Shown here in pieces: positions 7,956 through 16,572 of a DNA stretch of 64,000 nucleotides. A program made the position numbers and the translations under genes. The notes under the pieces are model-generated. The model saw only the letters and a program-made list of their open reading frames with translations, did no database searches and was not told the origin of the DNA. The stretch lies in assembly GCF_000317835.1 (NCBI RefSeq), contig NC_019793.1:2356001-2420000 (forward strand), written 5' to 3'. Source of the DNA: Deinococcus peraridilitoris DSM 19664. Lineage in GTDB: Bacteria; Deinococcota; Deinococci; Deinococcales; Deinococcaceae. Positions within the stretch are counted from its first letter, which is position 1; the number at the start of each line of letters is the position of its first letter.

Positions 7956-9134
7956 TCAGTGCCGTGCCGGGCGCCAGGCAAGGCCGCCCAGCAGCGCCAC
8001 CAGGGCGATCAGGCCGGCCACCAGCCCGAGCGCTAGGCCCAGGCTGGTGGCCTCGGCAACGAAACCGACCACCGGCGGGCCAGCCAGAAACCCCAGGTAC
8101 GCGATGGTCGACACCTGCGCGATGGCCGGTCCGGCGTTTCCCGCGCGGCTGGCGGCGTCGAACAGCACTGGCACGATGTTGGCGATGCCCAGGCCCGACG
8201 CGGCGAAGCCCAGCGCGGCGAGCAGCGGAGAAGGACTGAGCAGCGCGGCCAGCAGCCCCAGGGACGACAGGGCCGCGCCACCGCGCAACACCCACTGGCC
8301 GCCCAGCTTCGCCCGGGCCTGATCGCCCAGCATGCGTCCAACGGTCATGGCGAAAATGAAGGCGACGTAGCCCACACCCGCGCCCCCGATGCTGGCGCCC
8401 AGGTAGTCGCGGTAGTACACGGCGCTCCAGTCGGCCACCGCGCCCTCACCCAGCAATCCCACAAAGCCCAGCGCGCCCAGCAGGACGATCACACGTGGAA
8501 TTCCACGCTGGCGAGGTTTTTCTGGGGTGTTCTCGTGGAGGTCGAAGCGGGGAGGCAGCAGAATCGTGCCGGCCAGCAGGGCGACCAGCACAAACGGCAG
8601 CGCCACGCTGGAAACGTGCCACAGGGGCGCGACTCCCAGTGAGAGCAGCAGGCTGCCGAGGCCCGCACCTGCCAGCCCACCCAGGCTCCACCAGGCGTGA
8701 AAGGACGACAGGACTGCTTTTTTCAGTGCCCGTTCGACGGCGACACCCTGGGCGTTCATCGCCACGTCGAGCCCGCCCGATACGGCGCCGTAGAGTGCGA
8801 GGGCCACCACCTGTGTGCCCAGGTTGGGCGCGAGCAGCAAGGGCAGCAGGACCAGTGGGTTGACGAGCGCGAACAGCCGGGTGACGAGCTGGCTGCCGAA
8901 GCGGGCCACGAGTGTCCCGGTGAGCGGCATGGTGAGCAGGCTGCCAACGGCGATGGCGAGCAGGGCGAGGCCCAGCACGGCGGGGGAGAGGTTGAGCTTG
9001 TCGCGCATGGTGGGCACGTGCAACACCCAGGAAGCGAACACGAAACCGTTCAGGAAGAAGACGGCAGAGGTGCCCCAGCGACCACGGATGGCCACGGACG
9101 CTGAGTTGGGCGGGGAGAGTTCGGTTGCACTCAT
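7956..9134 (-). CDS. MFS transporter (YbjJ-like)
   Basis: This 392-residue protein has about twelve hydrophobic helices and no large soluble domain, typical of the major facilitator superfamily. The N-terminal region (FASWVLHVPTMRDKLNLSPAVLGLALLAIAVGS, shown here only as a landmark at residues 30-62) resembles the YbjJ/fucose-permease-like branch. A GAGGAATTC ribosome site precedes the ATG. It converges with the citrate synthase gene (11 bases between stops) and is divergent from a LacI-type repressor, which is its probable regulator and points to a sugar or sugar-derived substrate. Confidence 0.85.
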   Translation of the reverse strand: MSATELSPPNSASVAIRGRWGTSAVFFLNGFVFASWVLHVPTMRDKLNLSPAVLGLALLAIAVGSLLTMPLTGTLVARFGSQLVTRLFALVNPLVLLPLLLAPNLGTQVVALALYGAVSGGLDVAMNAQGVAVERALKKAVLSSFHAWWSLGGLAGAGLGSLLLSLGVAPLWHVSSVALPFVLVALLAGTILLPPRFDLHENTPEKPRQRGIPRVIVLLGALGFVGLLGEGAVADWSAVYYRDYLGASIGGAGVGYVAFIFAMTVGRMLGDQARAKLGGQWVLRGGAALSSLGLLAALLSPSPLLAALGFAASGLGIANIVPVLFDAASRAGNAGPAIAQVSTIAYLGFLAGPPVVGFVAEATSLGLALGLVAGLIALVALLGGLAWRPARH

Positions 9135-9243
9135 GAATTCCTCGGTGACCTGGTCGCGTGAATTTTGCTGCGTGTCGGCGCCTGAACGGCCTGCTGACCA
9201 CCTTACTCCGGAACTTACCGTTGCTGCGCGTTCTGTTTCCTGT

Positions 9244-9257
9244 CTGAAACGATTCAG
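9244..9257. promoter_or_regulatory. LacI-family operator candidate
   Basis: CTGAAACGATTCAG is a near-palindrome (12 of 14 positions symmetrical) around a central CG, the classic layout of LacI/GalR-family operators. It overlaps the -35 region of the LacI-type gene and lies between it and the divergent MFS gene, so it could control both. Confidence 0.6.
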
Positions 9258-9274
9258 AGCACTTTTGAAGATGC

Positions 9275-9280
9275 TAGCAT
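9275..9280 (+). promoter_or_regulatory. Leaderless-type -10 element for the LacI regulator
   Basis: TAGCAT ends 6 bases before the ATG at 9287 and no ribosome site is present. About 16 bases upstream is TTCAGA, a weak -35 inside the operator. Confidence 0.5.
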
Positions 9281-9286
9281 GGCCTC

Positions 9287-10375
9287 ATGTCGAGCGCCAA
9301 GCTACCCGGCCGGCGGGCTACCCTCAAGGATGTCGCTGCAGCCCTCGGGGTGTCGCCGGCAACTGTCAGCAACGCCTACAACCGTCCGGACCAGCTTTCA
9401 CCCGCCTTGCGCGAGCGCATTCTGATTGCGGCGCGGGAATTGGGTTACCTGGGCCCGGACCCGCTGGCCCGCAACCTGCGGCGCGGTCAGGCCGGCGCCA
9501 TCGGTGTGGTGTACGCCGACCGCCTGTCGTATGCCTTCGCGGACCCGGCAGCCGCGCTGTTTTTGCAGGGGGTAGCGAGCGCCACTGAACAGGCTGGCCT
9601 GAGCCTGCTGCTGCTGCCCACCCCCGACAGTCCTGACACCGTCACCAGTGCCGCCGTGGATGGCTTCGTCATCTACTGTCTGCCTGAAGGCAGCTCTTCT
9701 TTGCAGGCGGCGCTGTCACGCGGCGTGCCCTGCGTGCTGGTCGACCAGCTGGTAAGTTACGGGCAGCCTGCCGTGTATATCGATGACGAAGGTGGCGCGC
9801 ACCAGGCGGCGCAGCATCTGCTTGATCTCGGACACCGCACCTTCGGGATTCTTTCGCTGGAACTGCAGTTCCCCCGCCGCCGGGGCCGCCCGTGCACCGA
9901 TCGCGAGGCGGGCGCTTCCTTTCGCCCACCGCTGGAGCGTCTGAGCGGTTACCGTCGGGCGATCGAATCGGCGGGACTGCGTTGGGAGGAAGCCGTACAG
10001 GTGCTGGAAGCCAACGAGAACAGCCCCGAGGAAGGAGAAACCCTTGCCCGCGAGCTGCTGAGCGGTGAGCGCGCGCCTACCGCACTGCTCGCCATGAGCG
10101 ACCAGCTGGCCCTGGGCGCATTGCGGGCGGCTGCCAACCTGGGCCTGCGTGTTCCCGAGGACCTCTCCATCGTGGGCTACGACGATGTGCCCAGTGCTGG
10201 AGCGCTCAACCTCACGACAGTTCATCAGCCGACGGTGCGCAAGGGCCGTCTGGCAGGAGAACTGCTGCTCGCGCAACTCGCAGGTGAGACGCCCGCTGCC
10301 CCCGAGCTGCTGCCAACCGAGCTGGTCGTGCGTGGCACCACAGCGCCAAGACGCACCGTGCCCACCCACCCCTGA
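9287..10375 (+). CDS. LacI/GalR-family transcriptional regulator
   Basis: This 362-residue repressor has an N-terminal LacI helix-turn-helix and hinge (residues about 8-62: LKDVAAALGVSPATVSNAYN, then GYLGPDPLARNLRRG) followed by a periplasmic-binding-protein-like effector domain (about 70-350) ending in the typical GYDDVPSAG and LTTVHQP motifs. A proline/arginine-rich insertion (about 195-210, FPRRRGRPCTDREAG) sits in the effector domain. It is divergent from the MFS transporter with an operator-like dyad between, so it most likely represses transporter and itself in response to a sugar. A strong terminator follows. Confidence 0.93.
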   Translation: MSSAKLPGRRATLKDVAAALGVSPATVSNAYNRPDQLSPALRERILIAARELGYLGPDPLARNLRRGQAGAIGVVYADRLSYAFADPAAALFLQGVASATEQAGLSLLLLPTPDSPDTVTSAAVDGFVIYCLPEGSSSLQAALSRGVPCVLVDQLVSYGQPAVYIDDEGGAHQAAQHLLDLGHRTFGILSLELQFPRRRGRPCTDREAGASFRPPLERLSGYRRAIESAGLRWEEAVQVLEANENSPEEGETLARELLSGERAPTALLAMSDQLALGALRAAANLGLRVPEDLSIVGYDDVPSAGALNLTTVHQPTVRKGRLAGELLLAQLAGETPAAPELLPTELVVRGTTAPRRTVPTHP

Positions 10376-10405
10376 ATTTCCGGCAGTAAGCGTCGGCGCA
10401 GCGAA

Positions 10406-10437
10406 AAGAAGGCGCCGCCCGGAGGCGGCGCCTTCTT
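10406..10437. terminator. Bidirectional rho-independent terminator
   Basis: A perfect 14-bp stem (AAGAAGGCGCCGCC / GGCGGCGCCTTCTT) with a 4-base loop sits between the convergent LacI gene and the beta-helix lipoprotein gene. T-rich sequence follows on both strands. Confidence 0.88.
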
Positions 10438-10458
10438 CTTCATGACTTGCCGCCGGGT

Positions 10459-12330
10459 TTACTGGCGTTCGAGGGCGCCCAGGTCGAGCGCGCCGCCCAC
10501 GAAATTGTTGCGGTTCTTGAGGTCGAGCCTGATGCCCAGGTTTTGCACCGGAGCATAGACGCCTTTGTTCACCGCCGGGCTGTCAGAGCGCAGATCGAAG
10601 TTGCGCCCCCAGGCGTCCACGAAGCGAGGTTCGGTAATGCGAGAAGAACTGCTGACGCCGCCAGGGCGGGTTACACCGGGGTTGCCGCCGCCGTTGCGCC
10701 AGTAGATGTTGTTGCCCTCGTCGATGTTGCCGTCGGTCCACAGGGCGGCCTTGGTGGCGTCGCTTCGCATCACGATGATGTTGTTGCGCGCACTCAGGAT
10801 GCTGCTGTCACAGCCCTCGCCGCAGTAGATGCCGACGTTCACGTTGAAGGCGGTGTTGTTGTAGAACTTCGTGCCAGGATTGGCGCCCCAGTAGCTCTTC
10901 CAGCCGCGAATGACCAGCATTTCCCCGGTTTTGTAGGGCGTGTTGAGGGACGCGAACAGGTTGTAGGCGTACACGTTGTTCTCGGCACGGTCGTCGGGCT
11001 TGCCGCCCATCTCGGTGAAGGTGGTGTCGTTGATCGAGGTGTTGTGATGAAAGTAGTTGTTGCTGGCGCGGAACACTTCCAGGCTGGCACCTTCGATGGT
11101 GTACTTCTCCGAGCATGCGGAATTTCCCGAGAAGTAGTTGTAGGCGACCTCGTTGTGATCTCCGTTGATCAGTACGCCCCAGGCACCCGAGTTATCCAGG
11201 GCCGGATCGTTGGTGTTGGAGGACATGGTGGTGTTGTTGGTCAGGGTATTGTTCAGCACCTTGTTGTAGGTGGCGCCGACGGCCAGGTGCACGCCGCCCG
11301 TCAGACCGTAAGCCTTGGAGTGACGCACGGTGTTGTGCCTGGCTCCGTTCGTGAACGCGAAACCGATGCGCCAACCCATCGGGGTGGTCTTGCACTTGAC
11401 GGCGTACTTGTACGGAGCGGGCTTGTCCGCCGTGACCTGCAGATTCTCGATGATCTGGTGGGTGCCGGTGATGGCGACCGCACCGGGATTGCCGCCGTAC
11501 AGGCGCGGCAGATCACCCTCGCCGTAGGCTCCGATCACGATGGGCGCGCTGCTGGTCCCATTCCAGCGTGCGTTGAGGGGACCATTCCAGGTGCAGCCGC
11601 GCTTGAGCAGCAGGCGTTCACCGGCGTTGAGCCAGCTGTTATTCACTTTGCCAACACTTCTCCAGGCGCTGCCGGTCGAGGTGCCGCTGTTGCTGTCACT
11701 GCCGTTCGAGCAGTCCACATAGTACGTCCGGCCAGTGCTGGTGGTGGTGTCACCGCTGCTGCTGGTGCTGCCCACACCGTGAACGACGGCTTCGGTGATG
11801 GCGATGGCACTGTTCTCGGTGTTGCCGTGATTGGTGACCCGGATGTAGCGCGCACTTTGATCTGAGACGTTGTAGCGCTCCAGGTTGGTGGTGCTGCCAC
11901 TGCTGGTCACTTTGCTCAGCACTTTGGTCCAGTTGCTGCCGTCCCGGCTCAGTTCGACATCGAAGGTGGCTTTGCGGTTGGCGCCGCGGTAAAAGGCCAG
12001 GCTGATGGAGTCGATGGTCTTTTCGCTGCCCAGGTCGTAGCGAACCCAGCTGCCCAGGCTGCTGGCGCTCCACCAGGTGCTGAGCTGGTCATCCCAGGAG
12101 TACCTGCTGGCCTTGCTGTCACTGGTGGCGCTGCTGGCCGTGCTGCCTTTGATGGGGTGGGCATCTGCGGGCAAGGCCAAAGGAGTCAGTATCTGCTGGT
12201 CCGCCTGAACTTCGCTGGACTCAGGTCCTGGCTGGGGGCCCACCGTACCGCATGCTGCCAGCAGGCTGGTCAGTCCGAGCAAGGTGAACTGCAAGGTTCT
12301 GGTCGGTCGAAGCTGGTTGGTCTGGGGCAC
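10459..12330 (-). CDS. Discoidin-domain plus right-handed beta-helix lipoprotein (putative polysaccharide-binding/lyase)
   Basis: The chosen GTG start gives 623 residues and has AAGGAG 7 bases upstream; the frame also runs further upstream without a signal. The N-terminus is a lipoprotein signal ending in the lipobox LAAC (about residue 26). Residues about 55-205 resemble an F5/8-type-C (discoidin) domain, with SWDDQLSTWWSAS and ARYIRVTNHGNT. Residues about 215-620 begin TYYVDCSNGSDSNSG and form an asparagine-rich right-handed parallel beta-helix, as in pectate-lyase and PL6-type polysaccharide lyases. It is probably exported, lipid-anchored and acts on or binds a surface or environmental polysaccharide. 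Catalytic residues could not be assigned. It sits beside galE, separated by a long AT-rich leader. Confidence 0.8.
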   Translation of the reverse strand: MPQTNQLRPTRTLQFTLLGLTSLLAACGTVGPQPGPESSEVQADQQILTPLALPADAHPIKGSTASSATSDSKASRYSWDDQLSTWWSASSLGSWVRYDLGSEKTIDSISLAFYRGANRKATFDVELSRDGSNWTKVLSKVTSSGSTTNLERYNVSDQSARYIRVTNHGNTENSAIAITEAVVHGVGSTSSSGDTTTSTGRTYYVDCSNGSDSNSGTSTGSAWRSVGKVNNSWLNAGERLLLKRGCTWNGPLNARWNGTSSAPIVIGAYGEGDLPRLYGGNPGAVAITGTHQIIENLQVTADKPAPYKYAVKCKTTPMGWRIGFAFTNGARHNTVRHSKAYGLTGGVHLAVGATYNKVLNNTLTNNTTMSSNTNDPALDNSGAWGVLINGDHNEVAYNYFSGNSACSEKYTIEGASLEVFRASNNYFHHNTSINDTTFTEMGGKPDDRAENNVYAYNLFASLNTPYKTGEMLVIRGWKSYWGANPGTKFYNNTAFNVNVGIYCGEGCDSSILSARNNIIVMRSDATKAALWTDGNIDEGNNIYWRNGGGNPGVTRPGGVSSSSRITEPRFVDAWGRNFDLRSDSPAVNKGVYAPVQNLGIRLDLKNRNNFVGGALDLGALERQ

Positions 12331-13057
12331 GTGAGTTCTCCTTTGTACCGGAAGGTGGAACGGCAGGTTCCTGCCGTATGAACGCGCAATACGCGAAGTC
12401 AGATTCGAAATGGGGTTTTTGTGCTTGAGGCTGATACTCATCAACCAGCGACAGCGTCAGAGGAGTGAACGCCAAGTCGCTTGCCCGATTCCCTTTTGTG
12501 TGGAGAGTGTTGAAGTCCTCTTGCCTATTTCTTCAGCGGAGACACAGTGAGCTTCACATAAGGAACAATTAAAAATATTTGGACAGCGCGTTCTCATGTG
12601 CATACTCACACGGTACTCACCCTTGTTGGTTATCATTAAATTCTTCGCTTTACAACAATAAAATGAACGGTGTATAAAGAAATCGAGCGTTTCTCGCCGG
12701 GATTAAGATAGGTTTCTCAGTGAGTACTCACTAAATGCTCCTGATCCCAGTCACTCATTTTTCTGCGTCTATTAGAAATTAAAGGTATTGAATACTGCCC
12801 GACACGTTTTGGTTCCAGCATCACTCGCTTCCCGCTCAGCAGCTCCGGGAAAGGTCCGTATATCTTGGCAAGACCACTTGTCGGCCAGTGCGCGAGTTCG
12901 TGCCCTGCCGTGACCGTTGCTCCCCTGTCGTGAAAGGTCCGAGCGGCCAGGTTCATCGTTTCTGTTGCCTTGAGCACGGACCGTCTGACACGTCTTATCC
13001 TGACAAGGGGTTGCAGTATCGCTATTTCGTATCTTTCGCAATCTTCGATTCTTTCGT
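12331..13057. other. Long AT-rich intergenic region between lipoprotein gene and galE
   Basis: About 730 bases whose base composition is clearly lower in GC than the surroundings, especially 12540-12760. No gene is convincing: a 120-codon frame on the minus strand (12717-13079) has unlike composition and no ribosome site or recognisable domain. The region probably holds the promoters of the two divergent envelope-related genes and may be acquired or rapidly evolving DNA. Confidence 0.6.
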
Positions 13058-13063
13058 TATACT
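13058..13063 (+). promoter_or_regulatory. Probable -10 element of galE
   Basis: TATACT lies 57 bases before the galE ATG, giving a conventional leader that contains a ribosome site. The -35 match is weak (TTTCGC, spacer about 18). Confidence 0.45.
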
Positions 13064-13120
13064 GAGATCGATGGCGCACGCTTTCGTCGGAAACCGTTGC
13101 GCCGAGTGAAGGAGATCAGC

Positions 13121-14137
13121 ATGAGCAAACTACTGGTGACGGGCGGCGCAGGATACATCGGATCGCACACGGTTCGCGCCTTGCAGGACGCAAACCACGA
13201 GGTCGTGGTGCTCGACAACTTCTCAGCCGGGCACCTGGAGGCCCTGCCTGACGGTGTAGCCATCGTGCAGGCCGACCTGCTCGACGAGGAGGCCGTTCGG
13301 GCGGCACTGCGTGACCATCAGCCGGACGCGGTGGTCCACTTCGCCGCACTGATCGAGGTAGGCGAGTCAATGAGCGATCCGCGCCGCTTCTACCGCAACA
13401 ACCTGCTGGGAAGCCTGAACCTCGCCAACGCCCTGCTCGATACCCGCACTGCCGAAAATACGCCCGTACCAGTGGTGTTTTCCTCGACTGCCGCCGTGTA
13501 CGGTGAAGCCGAAGTCATTCCGATTCCCGAAGACGCCCCCAAGCGTCCCACCAGCGTCTACGGCGAGACCAAGCTGTCCTTCGAGCATGTGCTGAGCGCT
13601 TATGACCGGGCCTACGGCCTGCCGCACATCAACCTGCGTTACTTCAATGTGTCGGGAGCCCACGCCAGCGGTGAAATCGGTGAAGCGCACCCCAACAAAA
13701 CCCACCTGATCGAGCTGGCGCTGCTCACCGCCCTGGGGCAACGCGAAAAGATGAAGATCTTCGGCACGGACTACCCCACCCCGGACGGCACCTGCGTCCG
13801 CGACTACATCCACGTGGACGATCTGGCGAGCGCGCACGTGCTGGCGGTGCAGGCGCTGCTCGACGGATCACCCAGCACCGCCTACAACGTCGGTCTGGGA
13901 CACGGCTTTTCGGTCAAGGAAGTGCTGGACGCGGCCGACCGGGTGGTAGGCACACCGATCCCGCGTGAAATCGCGCCGCGCCGCCCGGGTGACCCCGCCT
14001 TTCTGGTGGCCGAATCCAGCCGCATCAAAGCCGAACTCGGCTGGGCCCCGCAGTACACCGATCTCGACCAGATCGTGGAGAGCGCCTGGCGCTGGCACCG
14101 GCGCTATCCGCATGGTTTTGAGAAAGCCACACGTTAA
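13121..14137 (+). CDS. galE: UDP-glucose 4-epimerase
   Basis: This 338-residue extended short-chain dehydrogenase interconverts UDP-glucose and UDP-galactose in the cytosol, feeding galactose use and exopolysaccharide or cell-wall glycan synthesis. Landmarks: NAD-binding GGAGYIGSH (residues 7-15), FSSTAAVYG (catalytic Ser/Thr region), YGETK with the catalytic Tyr and Lys, and LRYFNVSGA after it. Length matches the family. The ATG at 13121 is chosen because GAAGGAGA lies 5-8 bases before it and the family N-terminus MSKLLVTGGAGYIG begins there. It is followed after 42 bases by a Gfo/Idh/MocA dehydrogenase, probably in one operon. Confidence 0.95.
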   Translation: MSKLLVTGGAGYIGSHTVRALQDANHEVVVLDNFSAGHLEALPDGVAIVQADLLDEEAVRAALRDHQPDAVVHFAALIEVGESMSDPRRFYRNNLLGSLNLANALLDTRTAENTPVPVVFSSTAAVYGEAEVIPIPEDAPKRPTSVYGETKLSFEHVLSAYDRAYGLPHINLRYFNVSGAHASGEIGEAHPNKTHLIELALLTALGQREKMKIFGTDYPTPDGTCVRDYIHVDDLASAHVLAVQALLDGSPSTAYNVGLGHGFSVKEVLDAADRVVGTPIPREIAPRRPGDPAFLVAESSRIKAELGWAPQYTDLDQIVESAWRWHRRYPHGFEKATR

Positions 14138-14179
14138 ATTCGGATTACCGTGGTGAAACGCCCGCCTGTCGAGGTGAGC

Positions 14180-15238
14180 ATGATGAACGAACACGAAGTC
14201 CCGTCGGACGCTGCCCCCCTTCGCCTCATTCAAATCGGCCTGGGTGGCTGGGGCCGTGACTGGATGAACATCGTGCACAAAGAGCGCGCCGTGAGGCCGG
14301 TCGCGTGGGTCGACGCCGACATCACGGCGCTGTCCCTGGCGCAGCAGCAGGGCGCCCCGAAGGAGGGCTGTTTCACCTCTCTTGCCGAGGCCCTGGAAGC
14401 ACAGCCAGCCGACGCAGTACTCATCACAGCCGGGGTGGCCGGGCACGCTCCCATCGCGCTCTCCGCGTTGCAGATGAATTTGCCGGTGCTGGTCGAAAAA
14501 CCATTCACAGAGAATCTGTCGCAGGCCAGCGAGGTGATCGCCGCCGCGCGTGAGCGCCAGCTGGCACTGATGGTCAGCCAAAACTACCGCTTTCACCCGG
14601 CGCCTCAGCTGGCCGCCCAAATTGTCCGTGAGGGCACACTGGGCGATATCGGGTTCGTGGAAGTCGATTTTCGCCGGGACAGCGCCCGCGCCCGTCCTGC
14701 ACCCACCGCGCACCATGCGTTGCCTCATCCGTTGTTGCTCGATATGGCCATCCACCACTTCGACCTGATGCGCTTCGTACTGGGCCGCGAGCCGCTGCGC
14801 ATCGACTGCCAGACCTTCAACCCGAAGTGGAGCCCGTTTCGTGATCCGGCGAGCGGCGTGGCCACAATCGAATTTGAAGGCGGCGTGGTCGTCAGCTACC
14901 GGGGCAGCTGGGCGAGCTCTGGGCCAGTGACGCCCTGGGCCGGCGAGTGGCGCATGGACGCTGAGGGTGGCGAGTTACGCTGGACCAGCCGTGACACGCC
15001 CACCCCCGACCACGTGACCCTGCGCCCGCTGGATGGGCGCCCCCGGCCACTGCCGCTGCCGGACACCGGAAAACTCGATCGCGCCGGGGCGCTGGCCGCT
15101 TTCGTGCAGGCGGTCCGTGATGGTACCGAGCCACCCAGCTCTGGCCGGGAGAACCTGGGCAGCCTCGCGCTCGCGCTGGCTGCCATTCGTTCCAGCCAGG
15201 AGCGGCGGATTGTCGAGTTGTCCGAAGGCGCCGGGTAG
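14180..15238 (+). CDS. Gfo/Idh/MocA-family oxidoreductase
   Basis: This protein of about 352 residues has an N-terminal Rossmann NAD(P) fold (LIQIGLGGWGRDW near residue 16) and the family signature VLVEKPFTEN with the catalytic EKP near residue 105. The C-terminal Gfo/Idh/MocA alpha/beta domain holds HHFDLMRFVLG (metal/substrate histidines). Members oxidise or reduce sugars, inositols or nucleotide sugars. The start ATG at 14180 is preceded by GAGGTGAG; an upstream GTG pair lacks this. Placement directly behind galE suggests a nucleotide-sugar or polysaccharide role, but the substrate is unknown. Confidence 0.88.
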   Translation: MMNEHEVPSDAAPLRLIQIGLGGWGRDWMNIVHKERAVRPVAWVDADITALSLAQQQGAPKEGCFTSLAEALEAQPADAVLITAGVAGHAPIALSALQMNLPVLVEKPFTENLSQASEVIAAARERQLALMVSQNYRFHPAPQLAAQIVREGTLGDIGFVEVDFRRDSARARPAPTAHHALPHPLLLDMAIHHFDLMRFVLGREPLRIDCQTFNPKWSPFRDPASGVATIEFEGGVVVSYRGSWASSGPVTPWAGEWRMDAEGGELRWTSRDTPTPDHVTLRPLDGRPRPLPLPDTGKLDRAGALAAFVQAVRDGTEPPSSGRENLGSLALALAAIRSSQERRIVELSEGAG

Positions 15239-15350
15239 ATGGAGGTTCGGACGCTGGCTTCATTTCTGTATGGCCCCTGAACCTGCCGCGCACCCGCCTC
15301 ACCCGGGAGATGCCGATACTGAACCTACTGTCTGTCTCAGGAGGCCAGTC

Positions 15351-15413
15351 ATGCGGTCGTACTGTTGCACTTCTCCCTTCCAAAGCCCCGCCCTGTCCCC
15401 GGTGGTGCGCTGA
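15351..15413 (+). CDS. Possible 20-residue leader ORF coupled to the M50 protease
   Basis: A short frame (MRSYCC... ending PVVR) has the strongest ribosome site of the area (CAGGAGG, 6 bases before its ATG), and its TGA overlaps the ATG of the protease gene by one base (TGATG). The protease gene itself has no ribosome site, so translation of this leader would be needed for coupling. Whether the peptide has a function is unknown. Confidence 0.4.
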   Translation: MRSYCCTSPFQSPALSPVVR

Positions 15414-16543
15414 TGCGCGGCGTGCCGCTGGGTCGGCTGTTCGGCATTCCGCTGGAAATCAACTCTTCGTGGCTGTTCATTTTTCTTCTGCTGACCTGGT
15501 CACTCGCGGCGGGGGCCTTTCCCGGTGCCCTGCCGGACCGCGCCCCGGCAGTGTACTGGCTGCTCGCTGCATTCACCTCGGTCGTGTTCTTCGTGTGCCT
15601 GATCGCGCACGAACTGGGGCACTCGCTGACCGCCATTCGCCTGGGTGTCAAGGTCCGGCGCATCACCTTGTTCTTTTTCGGCGGGGTGGCGCAACTCGAG
15701 GGCAACCTCAAGAACGGTCTGAGCGAGGTGTGGGTGGCGCTGGCCGGTCCGGTGGTATCGTTTGTGCTGGCCGGACTGTTCTGGCTGCTTTCCCAGGTCG
15801 GAGGTGAGGTGGGCGTCGCGAGCGCCTGGCTGGCGCGCATCAACCTGCTGCTGGCCTTGTTCAACCTGCTGCCGGGCTTTCCCCTCGATGGAGGCCGGGT
15901 GCTGCGCGGCGCCATCTGGGCGGCCACGAAGTCCTTCGCCCGCGCCACCCAGGTGGCCGTGAGCGTCGGTGCGCTTGTCAGCTGGGGCCTGATTGCCTAT
16001 GGGGTGCTGACAGTGCTGCGCGGCAACCTCTTCGGCGGCATCTGGATCATCGTGATCGCACTGTTCTTGCAGAACGCCGCAGTTGCCGAAGCCAGCCAGA
16101 GCGGCGCGCAGCAGGCCCTCGCGCAGGTACCTCGGGCGCGAACGCTCGCGCAGGACGACTGGCCCACCGTGCCGCGCGACACCCGGCTGCAGACCATTGC
16201 CGATCTGGTGCTGGAAACCGGGCGGCGCGCCTATCCGGTCGTCGAGGACGGCCGCTTCTTCGGTCTCGTGACGCTGGTCACCCTGCGCGGCGCCGGACGT
16301 GAACGCTGGCCCTTCATGACCGCCGACGCGGCCTTGCTCACCGAAGTGCACAGTGTGCTTCCCACGGCGGGCGCCATGGACGCGCTGCGCGTCATGACGC
16401 AGCACAACGTCCACCAGCTGCCGGTACTGGACGCGCAGGGCGTGTACTACGGCATGATCAGCCGCGACCAGCTGATGGCGCTGCTGCAGCTGTACAGCGG
16501 CGAGGGCAACGACCGCTCGCCCCGCCGCATCGAAAGTGCCTGA
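15413..16543 (+). CDS. M50 site-2-type membrane metalloprotease with CBS domains
   Basis: This 376-residue protein is an intramembrane zinc protease. The metal site is HELGH (about residue 66) in the second or third hydrophobic helix, and the second motif FPLDGGR (about residue 155) supplies the third ligand. About six hydrophobic helices cover residues 10-215. The C-terminus (about 240-375) holds two CBS modules (TVPRDTRLQTIADL; VHQLPVLDAQGVYYGMISRDQL), which bind adenine nucleotides and could tune activity. This S2P/CBS architecture is common in bacteria, with substrates usually anti-sigma factors or membrane proteins. Start ATG 15413 fits the conserved N-terminus and is coupled to a short leader frame. 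Confidence 0.9.
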   Translation: MRGVPLGRLFGIPLEINSSWLFIFLLLTWSLAAGAFPGALPDRAPAVYWLLAAFTSVVFFVCLIAHELGHSLTAIRLGVKVRRITLFFFGGVAQLEGNLKNGLSEVWVALAGPVVSFVLAGLFWLLSQVGGEVGVASAWLARINLLLALFNLLPGFPLDGGRVLRGAIWAATKSFARATQVAVSVGALVSWGLIAYGVLTVLRGNLFGGIWIIVIALFLQNAAVAEASQSGAQQALAQVPRARTLAQDDWPTVPRDTRLQTIADLVLETGRRAYPVVEDGRFFGLVTLVTLRGAGRERWPFMTADAALLTEVHSVLPTAGAMDALRVMTQHNVHQLPVLDAQGVYYGMISRDQLMALLQLYSGEGNDRSPRRIESA

Positions 16544-16572
16544 CCCGAGGCATTCCTGCTGCGTTCTTGGTT

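Noticed and set aside
12717..13079. A 120-codon minus-strand frame in the AT-rich leader
   Set aside because: No ribosome site, no hydrophobic or domain pattern, competing frames of similar length; probably chance.
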